Shown in pieces: positions 16,247 through 24,395 of a stretch of 40,219 nt of DNA. The DNA is from Gracilibacillus oryzae (lineage in GTDB: Bacteria > Bacillota > Bacilli > Bacillales > Amphibacillaceae). Location: contig NZ_ML762424.1 in NCBI RefSeq assembly GCF_009498735.1, positions 514,909 through 555,127 on the forward strand, in the 5' to 3' direction. The translations under genes and the position numbers were made by a program. Each line of letters begins with the position of its first letter. Positions within the stretch are counted from its first letter, which is position 1. The notes under the pieces were generated by a model. It searched no databases. It had not been told where the DNA came from and was given only the letters and a program-made list of their open reading frames with translations.

Positions 16247-16933
16247 ATGTCTCCGATTTTGATCGTGGAAGATGAAGAAAAACTTGCTAGAGTTTTAGAA
16301 TTGGAATTAAAGTATGAAGGATATGAAACAGAAACTGCTTTAGACGGGCAAAATGCTTTTCAATTATTACAATCCAAACAATATGAGCTTGTTTTATTAG
16401 ATATTATGTTGCCAGGTATGAGCGGTTTGGAAGTTCTCAGAAGGTTTCGTAAACTGAATCAGCAGACACCTATTATTCTATTAACTGCCAGAGATGAAGT
16501 GCATGATAAGGTTTCCGGTTTAGATTTAGGTGCAAATGATTATGTTACAAAGCCTTTCCAAATGGAAGAACTTCTAGCAAGAGTCAGAGTACACCTTAGA
16601 ACAAATTCAAACAAAGAACAAGAAGCAGATATCCTCCTGTTTGAGGACCTTAGCGTTGATGCAAGGACAAGAGATGTAAAACGAGGAACACAGCCAATTG
16701 AACTGACACCAAGGGAATATGATTTACTTACATTTTTACTAAAAAACAAAAACCAGGTCTTTCACAGAGAACAGCTGCTGGATAAAGTCTGGGGATTTGA
16801 TTATGCGGGCGATACAAATGTTGTCGATGTTTATATCCGTTATATTCGCAATAAAATTGACAAACCTTTTGATAAGTCAACGATTCAAACAGTTCGCGGT
16901 GTTGGTTATACAATAAAGGATATGGAAATATGA
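16247..16933 (+). CDS. OmpR-family response regulator (YkoG/ArlR-like)
   Basis: A 228-residue response regulator: receiver domain 1-120 with acidic pocket ED at 8-9, phospho-acceptor Asp52 in LLDIMLPG, switch Thr in LLTARDE and Lys in YVTKPF; then a winged-helix domain (about 130-226) with IELTPREYDLLTFLLKNKNQ and VDVYIRYIRNKID plus RGVGYTI. I chose the ATG at 16247, after AAGGTGGTGG; an in-frame ATG at 16223 lacks an RBS. It overlaps the kinase gene in an ATGA junction. Gene order (regulator, kinase, PepSY protein) resembles ykoG-ykoH-ykoI/J of B. subtilis. Likely target is the downstream PepSY gene, whose promoter carries phased repeats. Confidence 0.95.
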   Translation: MSPILIVEDEEKLARVLELELKYEGYETETALDGQNAFQLLQSKQYELVLLDIMLPGMSGLEVLRRFRKLNQQTPIILLTARDEVHDKVSGLDLGANDYVTKPFQMEELLARVRVHLRTNSNKEQEADILLFEDLSVDARTRDVKRGTQPIELTPREYDLLTFLLKNKNQVFHREQLLDKVWGFDYAGDTNVVDVYIRYIRNKIDKPFDKSTIQTVRGVGYTIKDMEI

Positions 16934-18285
16934 AACTGAGAACAAAAGTACAATTGTTTTTAAGTATAGGCATGATTATCGTTATTCTGTTAGTCAATAG
17001 CGCTGTTTATTTTTTGTATGAAAACAGGGTAAGAGATAATGAAATTGAACGAGTCAGGGAAGATGCCCATGCTATTATGGAAGCTATTGCCAACCAGGAT
17101 GAAATTAATTTAGATTATTCGCAATTATTAAAGGCATTTTCTCCTGTTAATGGAATGGTTAGAATTATTGATAAAACCAACAAAGAAATCTATTTTGAAG
17201 CCAATGATGCCAGTTACCAAAAAAATTGGCCATATGAATATACCGAGAAAGAAGTAACAACAATTAATCACACTTCAGATGATACACCTTATGTACAGGT
17301 TTCCATTCCGATTATCTGGAATGACGGTTCCATTGTGACACTCCAAGTAAGTGAAGCATTGTATTCCATGAAAGATGCGCTTAGCAGACTTCAAGTTGTA
17401 TTATTCATAACATCGCTGTTTATGTTGATTCCTGCTATTATAGCCGGCATCATTATTGCACGATATGTGACAACACCTATTAAGAAGTTAACAAGAGAAA
17501 TCAGCAGTAATCCAAAGAACGGAAAATGGGAAAAAATCTCGATAACCAAAAATGATAAGGATGAGATTGCAGAAATGCAATTAGCCTATAATCATATGAT
17601 TGACCGGATTGATGAGAATATGGCAAAACAGACACGTTTTGTTTCTGATGCGTCCCATGAGTTAAAAACACCTTTATCTGTTATTACAAGTTATGCCGAA
17701 TTACTGCAAAGACGCGGGAAAGAACGAGCAGAAATATTTGATGAAGCAGTTGATGCTATTCTTTCAGAAGCCGGGAGAATGAAGCAATTAACAGGACAAA
17801 TGCTAATGCTGGCAAAAAACGAGATGGTCGAGAATGTCCGTTTCCAACCAGTAAATATTACGAACTTAATCCGTGATGTTGTTCGTTCATTATCTATGGC
17901 GTACAATCGCCAAATTCATTTATATGAACAAACTGAAATTACTGATATGGTCAGTGCAGACGAGCAGAAACTGTACCAGGCAGTATATATATTGGTCGAT
18001 AATGCATGTAAATACAGTGATAAAGAAATTAATCTTTCACTTGAAGAAAAAAATGGACAGTTGCTTATTTCTGTTCAGGATTTTGGTGATGGTTTAAGTG
18101 AAGAAGACCAGCAGCTGATTTTTGACCGTTTCTACCGGGTAGACAAAGCCAGAAGCAGAAAAGCCGGCGGAACTGGGTTAGGTTTGGCTATTTGTAAAGC
18201 TATTATCGAAGCACATGGCGGGCGAATTACAATAGACAGTAAACTGAAAGAAGGCTCAACTTTCACTATTGAAATACCAAAATAA
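16930..18285 (+). CDS. membrane sensor histidine kinase (YkoH/ArlS-like)
   Basis: A 451-residue sensor kinase: TM1 (about 8-30), an extracytoplasmic sensor of about 125 residues, TM2 (about 155-180), HAMP (about 180-232), HisKA with phospho-acceptor His243 in DASHELKTPLS, and an ATPase domain with N-box VDNACKYS, DFGDGLSEED, FDRFYRVDKAR and GGTGLGLAICKAI. All catalytic boxes are intact. The ATG overlaps the regulator stop codon, so the pair is co-translated. The ligand is not deducible; association with PepSY proteins in related loci suggests envelope stress, proteases or metals at the outer face. Confidence 0.95.
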   Translation: MKLRTKVQLFLSIGMIIVILLVNSAVYFLYENRVRDNEIERVREDAHAIMEAIANQDEINLDYSQLLKAFSPVNGMVRIIDKTNKEIYFEANDASYQKNWPYEYTEKEVTTINHTSDDTPYVQVSIPIIWNDGSIVTLQVSEALYSMKDALSRLQVVLFITSLFMLIPAIIAGIIIARYVTTPIKKLTREISSNPKNGKWEKISITKNDKDEIAEMQLAYNHMIDRIDENMAKQTRFVSDASHELKTPLSVITSYAELLQRRGKERAEIFDEAVDAILSEAGRMKQLTGQMLMLAKNEMVENVRFQPVNITNLIRDVVRSLSMAYNRQIHLYEQTEITDMVSADEQKLYQAVYILVDNACKYSDKEINLSLEEKNGQLLISVQDFGDGLSEEDQQLIFDRFYRVDKARSRKAGGTGLGLAICKAIIEAHGGRITIDSKLKEGSTFTIEIPK

Positions 18286-18300
18286 GAAAAAAATAGATAT

Positions 18301-18357
18301 TTTCTCATGATTTTCTCATTTTACTCTCACGGGGTACTCATTATTGCGGACTACAAT
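18301..18357 (+). promoter_or_regulatory. promoter with four 11-bp-phased direct repeats
   Basis: CTCAT or CTCAC begins at 18304, 18315, 18326 and 18337, exactly 11 bp apart; the first two copies extend to TTTCTCAT. A TACAAT -10 (18352-18357) follows and the -35 position (18329-18334, ACGGGG) is very poor. This is the layout of an activator-dependent OmpR-family promoter, like the B. subtilis Pho box with four repeats between about -60 and -20. The neighbouring response regulator is the obvious candidate. Confidence 0.6.
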
Positions 18358-18385
18358 AAAAGTATCAAATGAAAGGAGTGATTTT

Positions 18386-19414
18386 ATGAAAAACAAAACA
18401 TTTTTTATCACGTTGTCAAGTCTGCTAGTTGCCGGGGTGGTGTTAGCCATCCTCCAGTTCACACCAGGTACAGCAAGTGCCTATCTTTCGGAAAAAGAGG
18501 CGAAAGAAAAAGTACAAAGTCAGTTCTCAGGAGATATTGTTCGCATGGAATTTGAAGAAGATGATAATCGAAAAGTGTATGATGTGGAAATAAAAGGAAC
18601 AGAAATGTACTATGATCTTGAAATTGACGCAGAAACTGGTAAAATTCTTAAATTAGAAGAGAAAACAATTGCAAAAGCTGATCCGAAAACAAATCAAACT
18701 ACAGCGAAAAGTGAAGAGAAAGACGATAATTATGATGACAACCAAGCAAAGGATCCTGCTGTAACAGAGAAAACGAATAAGACACAAACACCTGCTGCAT
18801 CAACTAACTCTAATGACGATAATGCAGATGATCACAATGAATCAACTCAGTCAAGCAATAATCAAACAGCCTCTGCACCTGCTACTAACAACAGTGATGA
18901 TGATGCGGATGATGGGGGTACACCAACTAAGACCAGCAATAATCAACCAGCTGCTTCTCCTGGTAAATCCAACAACAGTGATGATGATGCGGATGACCGC
19001 AATACATCAACTAAGACCAACACAACTCAAACAGCAACTGCAACGAATTCAGTAAATAATTCGAATAATAATGATGATGATGCGGATGATCGCAATGAAA
19101 CTCCTGCTAAAAAGCCAGCAGCGAAAACATTAATTTCGTCTCAAAAAGCGAAATCCATTGCTTTAGGGCAATATAGTGGAACAATTACAGAATTAGAATT
19201 AGATGATGATGATGGCCGTATGGAATATGAAATCGAGATTCATACAGCAACTTATGAAGTTAAGATCGAAATTGATGCATATACGGGTGCTGTAAACTCT
19301 GTTTCTAAAGATGATTTAGATGATGATCGTTATGATGACGATCAATACGATGATGATCGATACGATGATGATAATGATGATGACGATGATGATGACGATC
19401 ATGACGATGATTAA
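18386..19414 (+). CDS. exported double-PepSY protein with acidic repeat linker
   Basis: A 342-residue protein with a signal peptide (cleavage likely after ASA at 32). PepSY-like domain 1 follows (YLSEKEAKEKVQSQFSGDIV to ETGKILKLEEK, about 33-95). Next comes a low-complexity linker with four copies of a segment built on NNSDDDADD plus Thr/Asn/Gln-rich text, then PepSY-like domain 2 (LISSQKAKSIALGQYSGTIT to YTGAVNSVSKDDL, about 246-310), ending in an almost pure Asp tail with DDDRYDDDQYDDD repeats. The very high Asp content could bind Ca2+ or other cations or suit high salt. The start is the ATG at 18386 after AAAGGAG; an upstream in-frame start would put the signal peptide inside the protein. 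Probably the target of the adjacent two-component system. Confidence 0.9.
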   Translation: MKNKTFFITLSSLLVAGVVLAILQFTPGTASAYLSEKEAKEKVQSQFSGDIVRMEFEEDDNRKVYDVEIKGTEMYYDLEIDAETGKILKLEEKTIAKADPKTNQTTAKSEEKDDNYDDNQAKDPAVTEKTNKTQTPAASTNSNDDNADDHNESTQSSNNQTASAPATNNSDDDADDGGTPTKTSNNQPAASPGKSNNSDDDADDRNTSTKTNTTQTATATNSVNNSNNNDDDADDRNETPAKKPAAKTLISSQKAKSIALGQYSGTITELELDDDDGRMEYEIEIHTATYEVKIEIDAYTGAVNSVSKDDLDDDRYDDDQYDDDRYDDDNDDDDDDDDHDDD

Positions 19415-19460
19415 TTTTCAGGAATAGAAATAAGCCAAGGACAAAATTATCTAATTATAC

Positions 19461-19495
19461 AATAATCCGAACATTGTTCGGATTATTTGTTTGTT
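19461..19495 (+). terminator. terminator of the PepSY gene
   Basis: A perfect 12-bp stem AATAATCCGAAC / GTTCGGATTATT (19461-19472, 19476-19487) has a 3-nt loop, followed by TTGTTTGTT. The rest of the 19415-19658 gap shows no other clear element. Confidence 0.85.
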
Positions 19496-19658
19496 CTCTT
19501 CTAAATTAATCATGCTAATCTGTATTTATTCTTTTTATATAATTTAATTGCCAGCTTTTCATGTTATAAACATCCATTAATCGGGTATGAAGATAAGGAT
19601 AGTACTAAGTTTTTTTACAGCCTATCGTTAACAAACGTATTTACTTCGGAGGTGTACA

Positions 19659-20399
19659 ATGAAAACAGCGCAAAAGTATTTACTGGAAAAAGATGATATG
19701 ATGAATAATTCAGTGGTTCCGGAATGGGCAGCGAACGAATATAAGACTTTTAGAGATACGGTAACTGACAAAACATTTCCTTGCTACTTTGGAATGAGTG
19801 CTGAAAAAAAAGGCGAACTTCGTTATGCCTGTATCTCGCATGATGATTGGTCAGATCTCCCAAAAGCCATCGAGGAATTTATTAAACTGTTTGATGCGCC
19901 AAAGCTGACAAGGCATGGTCTATTTGTGTTTGTTGAACCCGAAAAAGAAGAGCGAAGCATTGAATATTATCGTCAATATTTTTGGGATGTGCTTCAATAT
20001 TTGCATGATAACGACACGAAACCATGGCCTTCAGATTATCCAACAGATCCAGATCATCATTTATGGGCTTTTTCATTTGCAGGTGAACCTTTTTTCGCAT
20101 TCGGAAATGCACCTGCTTATAAACAAAGAAAAACAAGAGACCTTGGTAATAGTCTTATCATTGGCTTCCAGCCACGCAGAATATTCGAAGGCTTAGAAGG
20201 TACATCTAAAGGTGGGAGCATGTCTCGAGAAAAAGTAAGAGAACGTGTAGAAAAATGGGACAGACTGCCTAAACATCCTGACATTAGCCATTATGGAGAC
20301 CCAGACCACAGGGAATGGAAGCAGTATTTTATCGGTGATGATATCGAACCTATTCAGGGAAAATGTCCGTTTCACCATAAGGATGAAAAAAGCTCATAA
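19659..20399 (+). CDS. YqcI/YcgG family protein
   Basis: A 246-residue soluble protein of the YqcI/YcgG family. Family traits are the FPCYFGMSAEKKGELRYACI segment near residues 40-60, HHLWAFSFAGEPFFAFGNAP near 130, a NSLIIGFQPRRIFEGLEG block near 165, and the C-terminal KCPFHH. From memory, relatives such as DcsA of D-cycloserine biosynthesis are heme-dependent N-oxygenases acting on arginine-type substrates. Whether this protein shares that is unproven; conserved Cys and His residues are present. The ATG at 19659 follows GGAGGTG. Single gene, convergent with the next operon across a shared terminator. Confidence 0.85.
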   Translation: MKTAQKYLLEKDDMMNNSVVPEWAANEYKTFRDTVTDKTFPCYFGMSAEKKGELRYACISHDDWSDLPKAIEEFIKLFDAPKLTRHGLFVFVEPEKEERSIEYYRQYFWDVLQYLHDNDTKPWPSDYPTDPDHHLWAFSFAGEPFFAFGNAPAYKQRKTRDLGNSLIIGFQPRRIFEGLEGTSKGGSMSREKVRERVEKWDRLPKHPDISHYGDPDHREWKQYFIGDDIEPIQGKCPFHHKDEKSS

Positions 20400-20410
20400 A
20401 TTTAAAATAA

Positions 20411-20454
20411 AAAGATTCCAATTATCAAAAGATGATATGATAATTGGAATCTTT
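20411..20454. terminator. bidirectional terminator
   Basis: A perfect 17-bp stem (20411-20427 with 20438-20454) has a 10-nt loop. It ends in a T run on the plus strand and a T-rich stretch on the minus strand. It sits between the YqcI-type gene and the convergent GTPase gene and can serve both. Confidence 0.9.
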
Positions 20455-20456
20455 TT

Positions 20457-22418
20457 TTATTTAAATGATTGTGACTCCGTCTTCATTTCTGTATTAGCAT
20501 GCATATGTTCTTTTGCCTCTTGCCAGGGAACAGAGTAGCTCTCCCCTTTAGAGCAGAAAACAGAGGAAGAACGATAAATGGGATCACGATTTTTTTCATA
20601 GGCAATCCGCTCTGCCACTTCATCAGGGTTGTGACATTCATCATAACCTGCATATCGCATTTGTAATGAACCTTTTCCTTTAGTGAATGAAGCAAATGTT
20701 ACTGGATAATCACGAAATGTGGAGACAGGAACTTTACCAGTTATCAAGGCTGTTTCGCCCTCAGTAACTGGAATTTCAAGCCTGCCATTAGCTTTTTCTA
20801 TGTCTGCCATTACGCGTCCAACAAGGTGAGACTCCACCTTTATCTTCACTTCATAGAAAGGTTCCAAGAGTTTTTTTTCTGCTTGTTCTAAACCTTGACG
20901 GAGCGCACGATATGCTGCTTCCCGAAAATCCCCGCCTGACGTATGTTTTTCATGGGCCCGGCCATTAATCAAACTGATGTGAATATCTGTCAATGGAGAG
21001 CCTGTCAATATGCCCGTATGTGTCCGTTCGAAAATGTGCTGCTGAACTAATCTCTGATAATTCAACGGTAAATCATCGACATGACATCTGTTTTCAAAGG
21101 TAATTCCAGTTCCTCTCCTGCCAGGTTCTAATTGTAAGTGGACTTCTGCATAATGCCGTAATGGTTCAAAATGGCCGTAACCTGTCACAGTGTGATTGAT
21201 TGTCTCCTTATAAAGAATTTCAGGTGGCGTAAATTCAACAGACTTATTAAACCTTTCTGTTATTATCTGTTTTAATACTTCTAATTGAATCACACCTAAA
21301 ATGTGAAAATGAATTTCTTTTAACTCACTGTTCCACTCGACCTTTAGTGATGGATCTTCTGCATCAAGCAGCTCAAACAACTGCAGTATTTCACGGTCAT
21401 TTTCATTCTCAGCATATTCTGCCTTTACTCTCATTGTCGGGATCATAGAATAAGATGGAGATTTCGCTCCATTTCCTGCTGTATCTCCAATTGATAAGGA
21501 ACTATTTCCAACGACAGCAAACAACTGACCTGCCGCTACTTTATCAACCACTTGAAATTTATCTCCGTCATATACTCTTAACTCATTGATTTTTTCTCCA
21601 TTTAATTGGTCTCTGACAGCTAATTGACCTTGAATCGCTTTCAGAAAAGTTAATCGTCGGCTGTTTTTATCATGGCGGATTTTATAGACTGTTCCGGTAA
21701 ATGGATCAGAATCATTCCATGCTGTATTGGTCCATGTATCAAGAGCTTGCAGCACCGCATCAATGCCGACATTTTGTAAGGCAGAACCGTAGAAGTATGG
21801 AAATATAGTTCCTGTTTGAATCATTTCCGCCATCTTTGTTTTCCATAACTGTTCATCCATATTTCCATCTAGATAATGTTCTAAAAGCAGGTCATCATGT
21901 TCAGCTATTTTCTCCATTGTTTTCTCAGTTAAATAATCCGTTTGAAAAAATTCCATCGCATCTAAAATGGAAGAAGTAAAATCTTTTTCGATTTCTTTTA
22001 TGACATTTTCTTTATTCGCACCTTCTCTATCCAGCTTGTTAATGAAGAAAAAAACAGGTTTTCCCTGTTTTTTCATTAACTGCCAGACAGTCTCTGTATG
22101 CCCCTGGATTCCTTCTACCGCACTGATGATAATAATGCCATAGTCGATGACATGAATCATTCGTTCCATTTCCGCAGAAAAGTCGACATGACCTGGTGTA
22201 TCAATTAATTGATACATCCTTTTCCTTGTTTGCAGAAGGGCTTGCTCACTAAAAACAGTTATCCCGCGATCACGTTCCACTGGGTGATGGTCAAGATACG
22301 TGTTTTGATGATCCACTCTTCCTGGCTGGTCTATTCGGTTGGTGAGAAACAAAAGCTGCTCAGCAAAGGTCGTCTTGCCGGCATCCACATGTGCAAATAA
22401 TCCAACTGTGCTTGTCAT
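20457..22418 (-). CDS. TetM/TetO-like ribosomal protection-type GTPase
   Basis: A 653-residue EF-G-related GTPase with G1 AHVDAGKTT (about 9-17), RGITVFS, G3 DTPGHVDF, G4 NKLDRE and the EF-G domains II, III, IV and V. Length and C-terminal tail (RSSSVFCSKGESYSVPW, then MH) fit the Firmicute group annotated as tetracycline ribosomal protection proteins. Domain IV reads INGRAHEKHTSGGDFREAAY, where classical TetM has a loop ending YSPVSTPADFR, so tetracycline release is not assured. The ATG at 22418 follows AGGTAGGT. Third gene of an apparent operon, 18 bp after ctaB. No leader peptide or attenuator of the tetM type is present. Confidence 0.88.
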   Translation of the reverse strand: MTSTVGLFAHVDAGKTTFAEQLLFLTNRIDQPGRVDHQNTYLDHHPVERDRGITVFSEQALLQTRKRMYQLIDTPGHVDFSAEMERMIHVIDYGIIIISAVEGIQGHTETVWQLMKKQGKPVFFFINKLDREGANKENVIKEIEKDFTSSILDAMEFFQTDYLTEKTMEKIAEHDDLLLEHYLDGNMDEQLWKTKMAEMIQTGTIFPYFYGSALQNVGIDAVLQALDTWTNTAWNDSDPFTGTVYKIRHDKNSRRLTFLKAIQGQLAVRDQLNGEKINELRVYDGDKFQVVDKVAAGQLFAVVGNSSLSIGDTAGNGAKSPSYSMIPTMRVKAEYAENENDREILQLFELLDAEDPSLKVEWNSELKEIHFHILGVIQLEVLKQIITERFNKSVEFTPPEILYKETINHTVTGYGHFEPLRHYAEVHLQLEPGRRGTGITFENRCHVDDLPLNYQRLVQQHIFERTHTGILTGSPLTDIHISLINGRAHEKHTSGGDFREAAYRALRQGLEQAEKKLLEPFYEVKIKVESHLVGRVMADIEKANGRLEIPVTEGETALITGKVPVSTFRDYPVTFASFTKGKGSLQMRYAGYDECHNPDEVAERIAYEKNRDPIYRSSSVFCSKGESYSVPWQEAKEHMHANTEMKTESQSFK

Positions 22419-22436
22419 AATAACCTACCTACTTTT

Positions 22437-23306
22437 TTAAATGAAAATAATATACAATGTATATACACTTGTTAAATATACGAGAGAACTAATAAAAAGC
22501 TGATCTGCCCATTTTTTTATATTGTTTGTCCGGAATCCTTTCCCTGCAATGATTAACCATAATATGTTTAACAAGCTAAGCAAAATATAGAAGAAAACAT
22601 TCCTATCATTGATCATAAATGGGACAAAGATGAGTAAAGCAATATAAATGCTTGTCCTGGAAACCGTTGTTTTAAAACCTTTGACAACAGGCAGCATCTT
22701 CAGTCCTGATCTCTTATAGTCATCATACTTTCTAATCGCAATCGCATACGTATGCGGCATTTGCCATAAGAACATAATCAAAAATAAAGAGAGCGGTATA
22801 ACATGAAATGCTGGTTCAATAACGGCCCAGCCCATCAGTGGTGTTACCGCTCCGGATAAACTTCCAATATGCGTATTCCATGTAACACGTCTTTTTGTCC
22901 ATATTGTATAGACCACCACATAGGTAAACCAGCCAATCCAGCCATACACCGCCACTTCAAAGTTAATAAAGAGCAGAAGAAGCTGGCCAGCAAAACTCAA
23001 GGACAAACCAATCCACAATACTGACCTTAATGACATAGAGCCAGTAACAGTCGGTCGGTTTTTGGTCCGCTCCATTAATTTATCGACATCTGCTTCGAGC
23101 CAATTATTACATGCTAAAGCCCCAGCAACGAGCAACCCGCTGCCGATAATAAGCAAGATAAATGGGACAAGGTAGTCAACAAACGATACCTGATAATATC
23201 TCCATGCGATGAAAAAGCCAAATACAGTTGGCAGGACATTAGCAATTAATACAAAACGTTTAAATAAATATTTTAAATCTTGTAAAAAACTTATGATTCT
23301 GATCAC
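22437..23306 (-). CDS. ctaB: protoheme IX farnesyltransferase (heme O synthase)
   Basis: CtaB adds a farnesyl chain to heme B, giving heme O for terminal oxidases. The 289-residue protein is a UbiA-type prenyltransferase with about eight to nine membrane helices. The first Asp motif is CNNWLEADVDKLMERTKNRP (about 66-85); the second family region is QMPHTYAIAIRKYDDYKRSG (about 182-201). The only usable start is a GTG at 23306, just 2 bases after GGAGGAA, a tight spacing that may lower expression. It lies 16 bp after the SAM hydroxide adenosyltransferase-like gene and is not beside ctaCDEF cytochrome oxidase genes, so it may be a second copy. Confidence 0.9.
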   Translation of the reverse strand: MIRIISFLQDLKYLFKRFVLIANVLPTVFGFFIAWRYYQVSFVDYLVPFILLIIGSGLLVAGALACNNWLEADVDKLMERTKNRPTVTGSMSLRSVLWIGLSLSFAGQLLLLFINFEVAVYGWIGWFTYVVVYTIWTKRRVTWNTHIGSLSGAVTPLMGWAVIEPAFHVIPLSLFLIMFLWQMPHTYAIAIRKYDDYKRSGLKMLPVVKGFKTTVSRTSIYIALLIFVPFMINDRNVFFYILLSLLNILWLIIAGKGFRTNNIKKWADQLFISSLVYLTSVYTLYIIFI

Positions 23307-23322
23307 TTCCTCCAGTAAACCC

Positions 23323-24168
23323 TTATGCCTTGTTTTTCCTTATCGTAATTCTCCAGCTTGCTCCTGTACCAATGTTATAAGCTTTGGCAAAAGATCCTTG
23401 ATTAATCGCAATCGCCATATTATCTAATGAATTAACATAAACGATTGGCTCACCCGTATGAATCGAAGCGAATGAACGCCCGAATGTCATCATATTATTA
23501 TACACCTGACGGCTGTCATTTTCTATTGATATTTCGACATTATCTCCATAATTGATCTGTAACTGTTGGAACATTTCTCTGCTAATATTTGTCCACAGGT
23601 TTCCAAAACGAACATCAAGAATATCAATCGCACCTTTAATCGTTCCTTCTGTCAACTCTGCTTCCTGGAATGGTAAGGAAACAATCTCCTCTTCGGAAAC
23701 CAATTGACCAACCTCATCAAACTTAATCACACCGGCGGCTAACCTTGCACCAGTATAAGCATAAATATCTCTGCCGTGAAAGGTATGTGAGGCCCCGGAT
23801 TTCGGCAGACGGTTCAAATGCTCATCAATCTCCCGCTTTTCCTGAATGCCTATTTTTTTATCTATATGAGTAAGTGTACCATTATCAGGTGTCACAACAT
23901 ATTGGTTATTGCTTGTTTTAACCACAACACTTTTCCGGTTGGAACCAACACCAGGATCAACTACAGAAACAAAGACAGTCCCTTTTGGCCAGTATTCTAC
24001 TGTCTGCCAAAGCCGATATGATGCTGCCCAAATATCGAATGGCGGGATATCATGGGTGTTATCATAAATTGGAATCACCTTACTGACAGAATGTGCTACA
24101 CCTTTCATTGCACTTACTGCACCATCTTCTAAACCGAAGTCAGATTGTAAAACCAATGCGTTCATCAT
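23323..24168 (-). CDS. SAM hydroxide adenosyltransferase family (DUF62, SAM hydrolase)
   Basis: The 281-residue protein belongs to the fluorinase/chlorinase-like family whose common members hydrolyse S-adenosylmethionine to adenosine and methionine with an activated water. Family motifs are LQSDFGLEDGAVSAMKGV at the N terminus, VVDPGVGS (about 68-75), VTPDNGTLTH, SHTFHGRDIYAY and VRFGNLWTNI. The halogenase-specific insertion is not apparent, fitting the hydrolase group. The start is the first of two ATG codons (24168), 8 bases after GAGGGGG. First gene of the three-gene unit with ctaB and the GTPase; the functional link is unclear. Confidence 0.9.
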   Translation of the reverse strand: MMNALVLQSDFGLEDGAVSAMKGVAHSVSKVIPIYDNTHDIPPFDIWAASYRLWQTVEYWPKGTVFVSVVDPGVGSNRKSVVVKTSNNQYVVTPDNGTLTHIDKKIGIQEKREIDEHLNRLPKSGASHTFHGRDIYAYTGARLAAGVIKFDEVGQLVSEEEIVSLPFQEAELTEGTIKGAIDILDVRFGNLWTNISREMFQQLQINYGDNVEISIENDSRQVYNNMMTFGRSFASIHTGEPIVYVNSLDNMAIAINQGSFAKAYNIGTGASWRITIRKNKA

Positions 24169-24197
24169 CCTTTATACCCCCTCATTTCTTTATATAT

Positions 24198-24203
24198 ATT
24201 ATA
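24198..24203 (-). promoter_or_regulatory. possible -10 box of the DUF62-ctaB-GTPase unit
   Basis: A perfect TATAAT on the minus strand (24203-24198), 30 bp before the start codon. No good -35 was found. A 10-bp palindrome ACCAATTGGT lies further upstream, near 24245. Confidence 0.3.
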
Positions 24204-24347
24204 CTCTTTTCTTCGTGGGAATACTATTTAAACACAATATGATACCAATTGGTCATGTTGAGAATGCAACTTTTAGTTTTACATGAATAAGAGAGTGAGG
24301 ACTATTTCTAACTGTCATTTAAAGTATTTTCGCGGTAGTTATCAAAG

Positions 24348-24389
24348 AAAAAAAAGCAAATTCCCCTGACACAGAATTTGCTTTTTTTT
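24348..24389. terminator. terminator of the luciferase-like oxidoreductase gene
   Basis: A stem of about 16 bp, including the A/T ends (24348-24363 with 24374-24389; core AAAGCAAATTC / GAATTTGCTTT), with a 10-nt loop. T-rich on both sides; it serves the minus-strand gene ending at 24396. Confidence 0.85.
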
Positions 24390-24395
24390 ATCTTA

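Noticed and set aside
20457-22418. Calling the GTPase a standard elongation factor G
   Set aside because: Length, the N-terminal AHVDAGKTT context and the C-terminal tail fit the ribosomal protection group; domain arrangement is TetM-like.
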